Below are positions 62,468-64,000 of a DNA stretch of 64,000 nucleotides, one piece after another. The stretch spans positions 2,604,001-2,668,000 of the forward strand of contig NZ_CP139976.1 in the NCBI RefSeq assembly GCF_034424625.1, in the 5' to 3' direction. This DNA is from Janthinobacterium lividum (GTDB lineage Bacteria > Pseudomonadota > Gammaproteobacteria > Burkholderiales > Burkholderiaceae_D). The position numbers and the translations under genes are program-made. Under the pieces are notes generated by a model. It was not told the DNA's origin and ran no database searches. It saw nothing but the letters and a program-made list of their open reading frames with translations. The stretch's first letter is position 1; each line of letters begins with the position of its first letter.

Positions 62468-64000
62468 ATGGACTTCGATATTGTCGCTTTATCCAGACTG
62501 CAGTTCGCGCTGACAGCTCTGTACCACTTTATATTTGTTCCGCTGACGATCGGCCTGTCAGTGATCCTCGCCATCATGGAGACGGTTTATGTGATGACGA
62601 ACCGCCCCATCTGGCGCGACATGACCAAGTTCTGGGGTGTCTTGTTCGGCATCAACTTCGCCATGGGCGTGGCGACGGGCATCGTCATGGAATTCCAGTT
62701 CGGCATGAACTGGAGCTATTACAGCCATTATGTGGGCGACATTTTCGGCGCGCCGCTGGCCATCGAGGGCTTGATGGCCTTCTTCCTGGAAGCGACCTTC
62801 GTCGGCCTGTTCTTCTTCGGCTGGGATAAGCTGTCGAAGCGGGGCCACCTGGTCACGACCTGGCTGGTGGCCATCGGTTCGAACTTCTCGGCCCTGTGGA
62901 TCCTGATCGCCAACGGCTGGATGCAAAATCCCGTCGGCGCGGCCTTCAATCCGCAAACCATGCGCATGGAAGTGACGGATTTCGGCGCCGTGCTGACGAA
63001 TCCCGTGGCACAGGCCAAATTCGTGCACACGGTGTCGGCCGGCTATACGGCCGCGGCGATTTTCGTGCTGGGTATTTCCGCCTGGTATCTGCTGAAGGGC
63101 CGCCACGTGCAGCTGGCCAAGCGCTCGATGACGGTGGCCGCCTCGTTCGGCCTGGCCGCCTCGCTGTCGGTAGTGGTGCTCGGTGATGAAAGCGGCTACC
63201 TGTCGTCCGAACATCAGAAGATGAAGCTGGCCGCGATTGAAGCCATGTGGACCACGGAGCCGGCCCCGGCCGCCTTCACGGCCTTCGGCTTCCCTGACGC
63301 GAAAGCGCGCGAAACGCATTACGCCGTGCACATCCCGATGGTCATGGGCTTGATCGGCACGCGTTCGCTGACGACGGAAATCCCTGGCATCGAGCAACTG
63401 GTCGACCGCGGCGAGCTGCTGATCAAGGATGGCATCAAGGCGTATGACGCGCTGCAGACCATCCGCGGCGTGGCGCCGGGCAGCCCCGTGCCGCAAGAGG
63501 CGAAGGACATGTTCGAGTCGAAAGGCCAGTCCATGGGCTATGCCCTGCTGCTGAAACGCTATGTCGACGATCCGCGCCAGGCCACGCCCGAGCAGATCCG
63601 CAAGGCCGCGCTCGACACCGTGCCGCCCGTGGGGCCCCTGTTCTGGTCCTTCCGCGTGATGGTGGGCCTGGGCATGTTCTTTATCTTGTTGACTGGTACG
63701 TTCTTCATCCTGTCGACGCGCCGCACCCTGGACAAGCACCGCTGGCTGCTGAAAGTGGCCGTGTTCGCCATCCCGCTGCCATGGGTGGCCATTGAGGCGG
63801 GCTGGATCGTGGCCGAAGTGGGCCGCCAGCCGTGGGTCATCGAGGGCGTGCTGCCGACGGCCGTGGCCGTGTCGAACCTGGGCGCGACGACCTTGCTGAT
63901 CACGATTGCCGGCTTTGCCGCCATCTACACCGTGTTGTTGATTATCGAAATGAAGCTCATGCTCAAGGCCATCCGCAAGGGGCCGGAAGAGAAGGCGCCG
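62468..64000 (+). CDS. cydA: Cytochrome bd ubiquinol oxidase subunit I (3' end outside window)
   Basis: The first 511 codons; typical CydA is about 520-530 residues, so only the end is missing. The oxidase reduces oxygen to water with ubiquinol at low oxygen. Key sites are visible: a haem-ligand histidine in ALYHFIFVPL (His20), the GWIVAEVGRQPW signature, and the long periplasmic Q-loop region (residues about 250-370). AAGGAAATCAT precedes the ATG. The next gene beyond the window should be cydB. Confidence 0.95.
   Translation, partial: MDFDIVALSRLQFALTALYHFIFVPLTIGLSVILAIMETVYVMTNRPIWRDMTKFWGVLFGINFAMGVATGIVMEFQFGMNWSYYSHYVGDIFGAPLAIEGLMAFFLEATFVGLFFFGWDKLSKRGHLVTTWLVAIGSNFSALWILIANGWMQNPVGAAFNPQTMRMEVTDFGAVLTNPVAQAKFVHTVSAGYTAAAIFVLGISAWYLLKGRHVQLAKRSMTVAASFGLAASLSVVVLGDESGYLSSEHQKMKLAAIEAMWTTEPAPAAFTAFGFPDAKARETHYAVHIPMVMGLIGTRSLTTEIPGIEQLVDRGELLIKDGIKAYDALQTIRGVAPGSPVPQEAKDMFESKGQSMGYALLLKRYVDDPRQATPEQIRKAALDTVPPVGPLFWSFRVMVGLGMFFILLTGTFFILSTRRTLDKHRWLLKVAVFAIPLPWVAIEAGWIVAEVGRQPWVIEGVLPTAVAVSNLGATTLLITIAGFAAIYTVLLIIEMKLMLKAIRKGPEEKAP

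Overview
The window is a 64 kb piece of a high-GC proteobacterial chromosome. The housekeeping order (carA-carB-greA-DUF4149, yhbY/rlmE-ftsH-folP-glmM), the long-form leuA, the PEP-CTERM protein, the egtD-egtB pair and the protein sequences together point to a Burkholderiales betaproteobacterium, most likely Oxalobacteraceae of the Janthinobacterium/Massilia/Duganella type. That placement is inference from gene content and was not checked by a search. There is no rRNA, CRISPR array, transposase, integrase or phage gene, and base composition is even, so this is ordinary chromosome with some accessory genes.

Layout. 1-3.8 kb: an IclR-led catabolic operon on the minus strand (IclR, acyl-CoA dehydrogenase, acyl-CoA ligase, start of a LivK-type binding protein). 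4.0-6.7 kb: a TonB-dependent receptor with a small exported sulfite-oxidase-fold protein. 6.7-10.3 kb: two alpha/beta hydrolases and a TIM-barrel isomerase, divergent from a TetR regulator, with a perfect 16-bp palindrome in front of the operon. 10.3-21.4 kb: single genes, including a stand-alone flagellar-rod-like protein, a secreted hydrolase with an apparent ATT start, a NYN-LOTUS RNA-binding protein, hemolysin III, a LysR regulator, two c-di-GMP proteins and a spermidine-synthase-like protein. 21.7-29.3 kb: a Ca2+/H+ antiporter, exopolyphosphatase, an H1-like protein, FdhD with its formate-dehydrogenase-like partner, and an OlsB-type acyltransferase. Both ppx and olsB are preceded by PhoB-type direct repeats with an 11-bp period, so phosphate limitation probably induces polyphosphate turnover and ornithine-lipid synthesis together.

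29.2-35.3 kb holds the most unusual gene: an 1821-residue protein with two alpha/beta-hydrolase domains (the second has lost its nucleophile serine) and a C-terminal CHAT caspase-like protease domain, followed upstream by a small HTH gene. 35.4-43.5 kb: an orphan LolD-type ATPase, ergothioneine genes egtD-egtB, a chemotaxis receptor, leuA with a leucine-rich and apparently leaderless leader peptide, and a barstar-like gene coupled to an unknown gene. 43.6-56.7 kb: a patatin lipoprotein, a GlcG-like protein, carAB behind a structured leader RNA candidate, greA, yhbY, rlmE, ftsH, folP and glmM. 56.7-64 kb: tRNA-Pro(TGG), tRNA-Arg(TCT), a PEP-CTERM protein, and a GbsR-type regulator divergent from cydD-cydC-cydA, which runs off the window.
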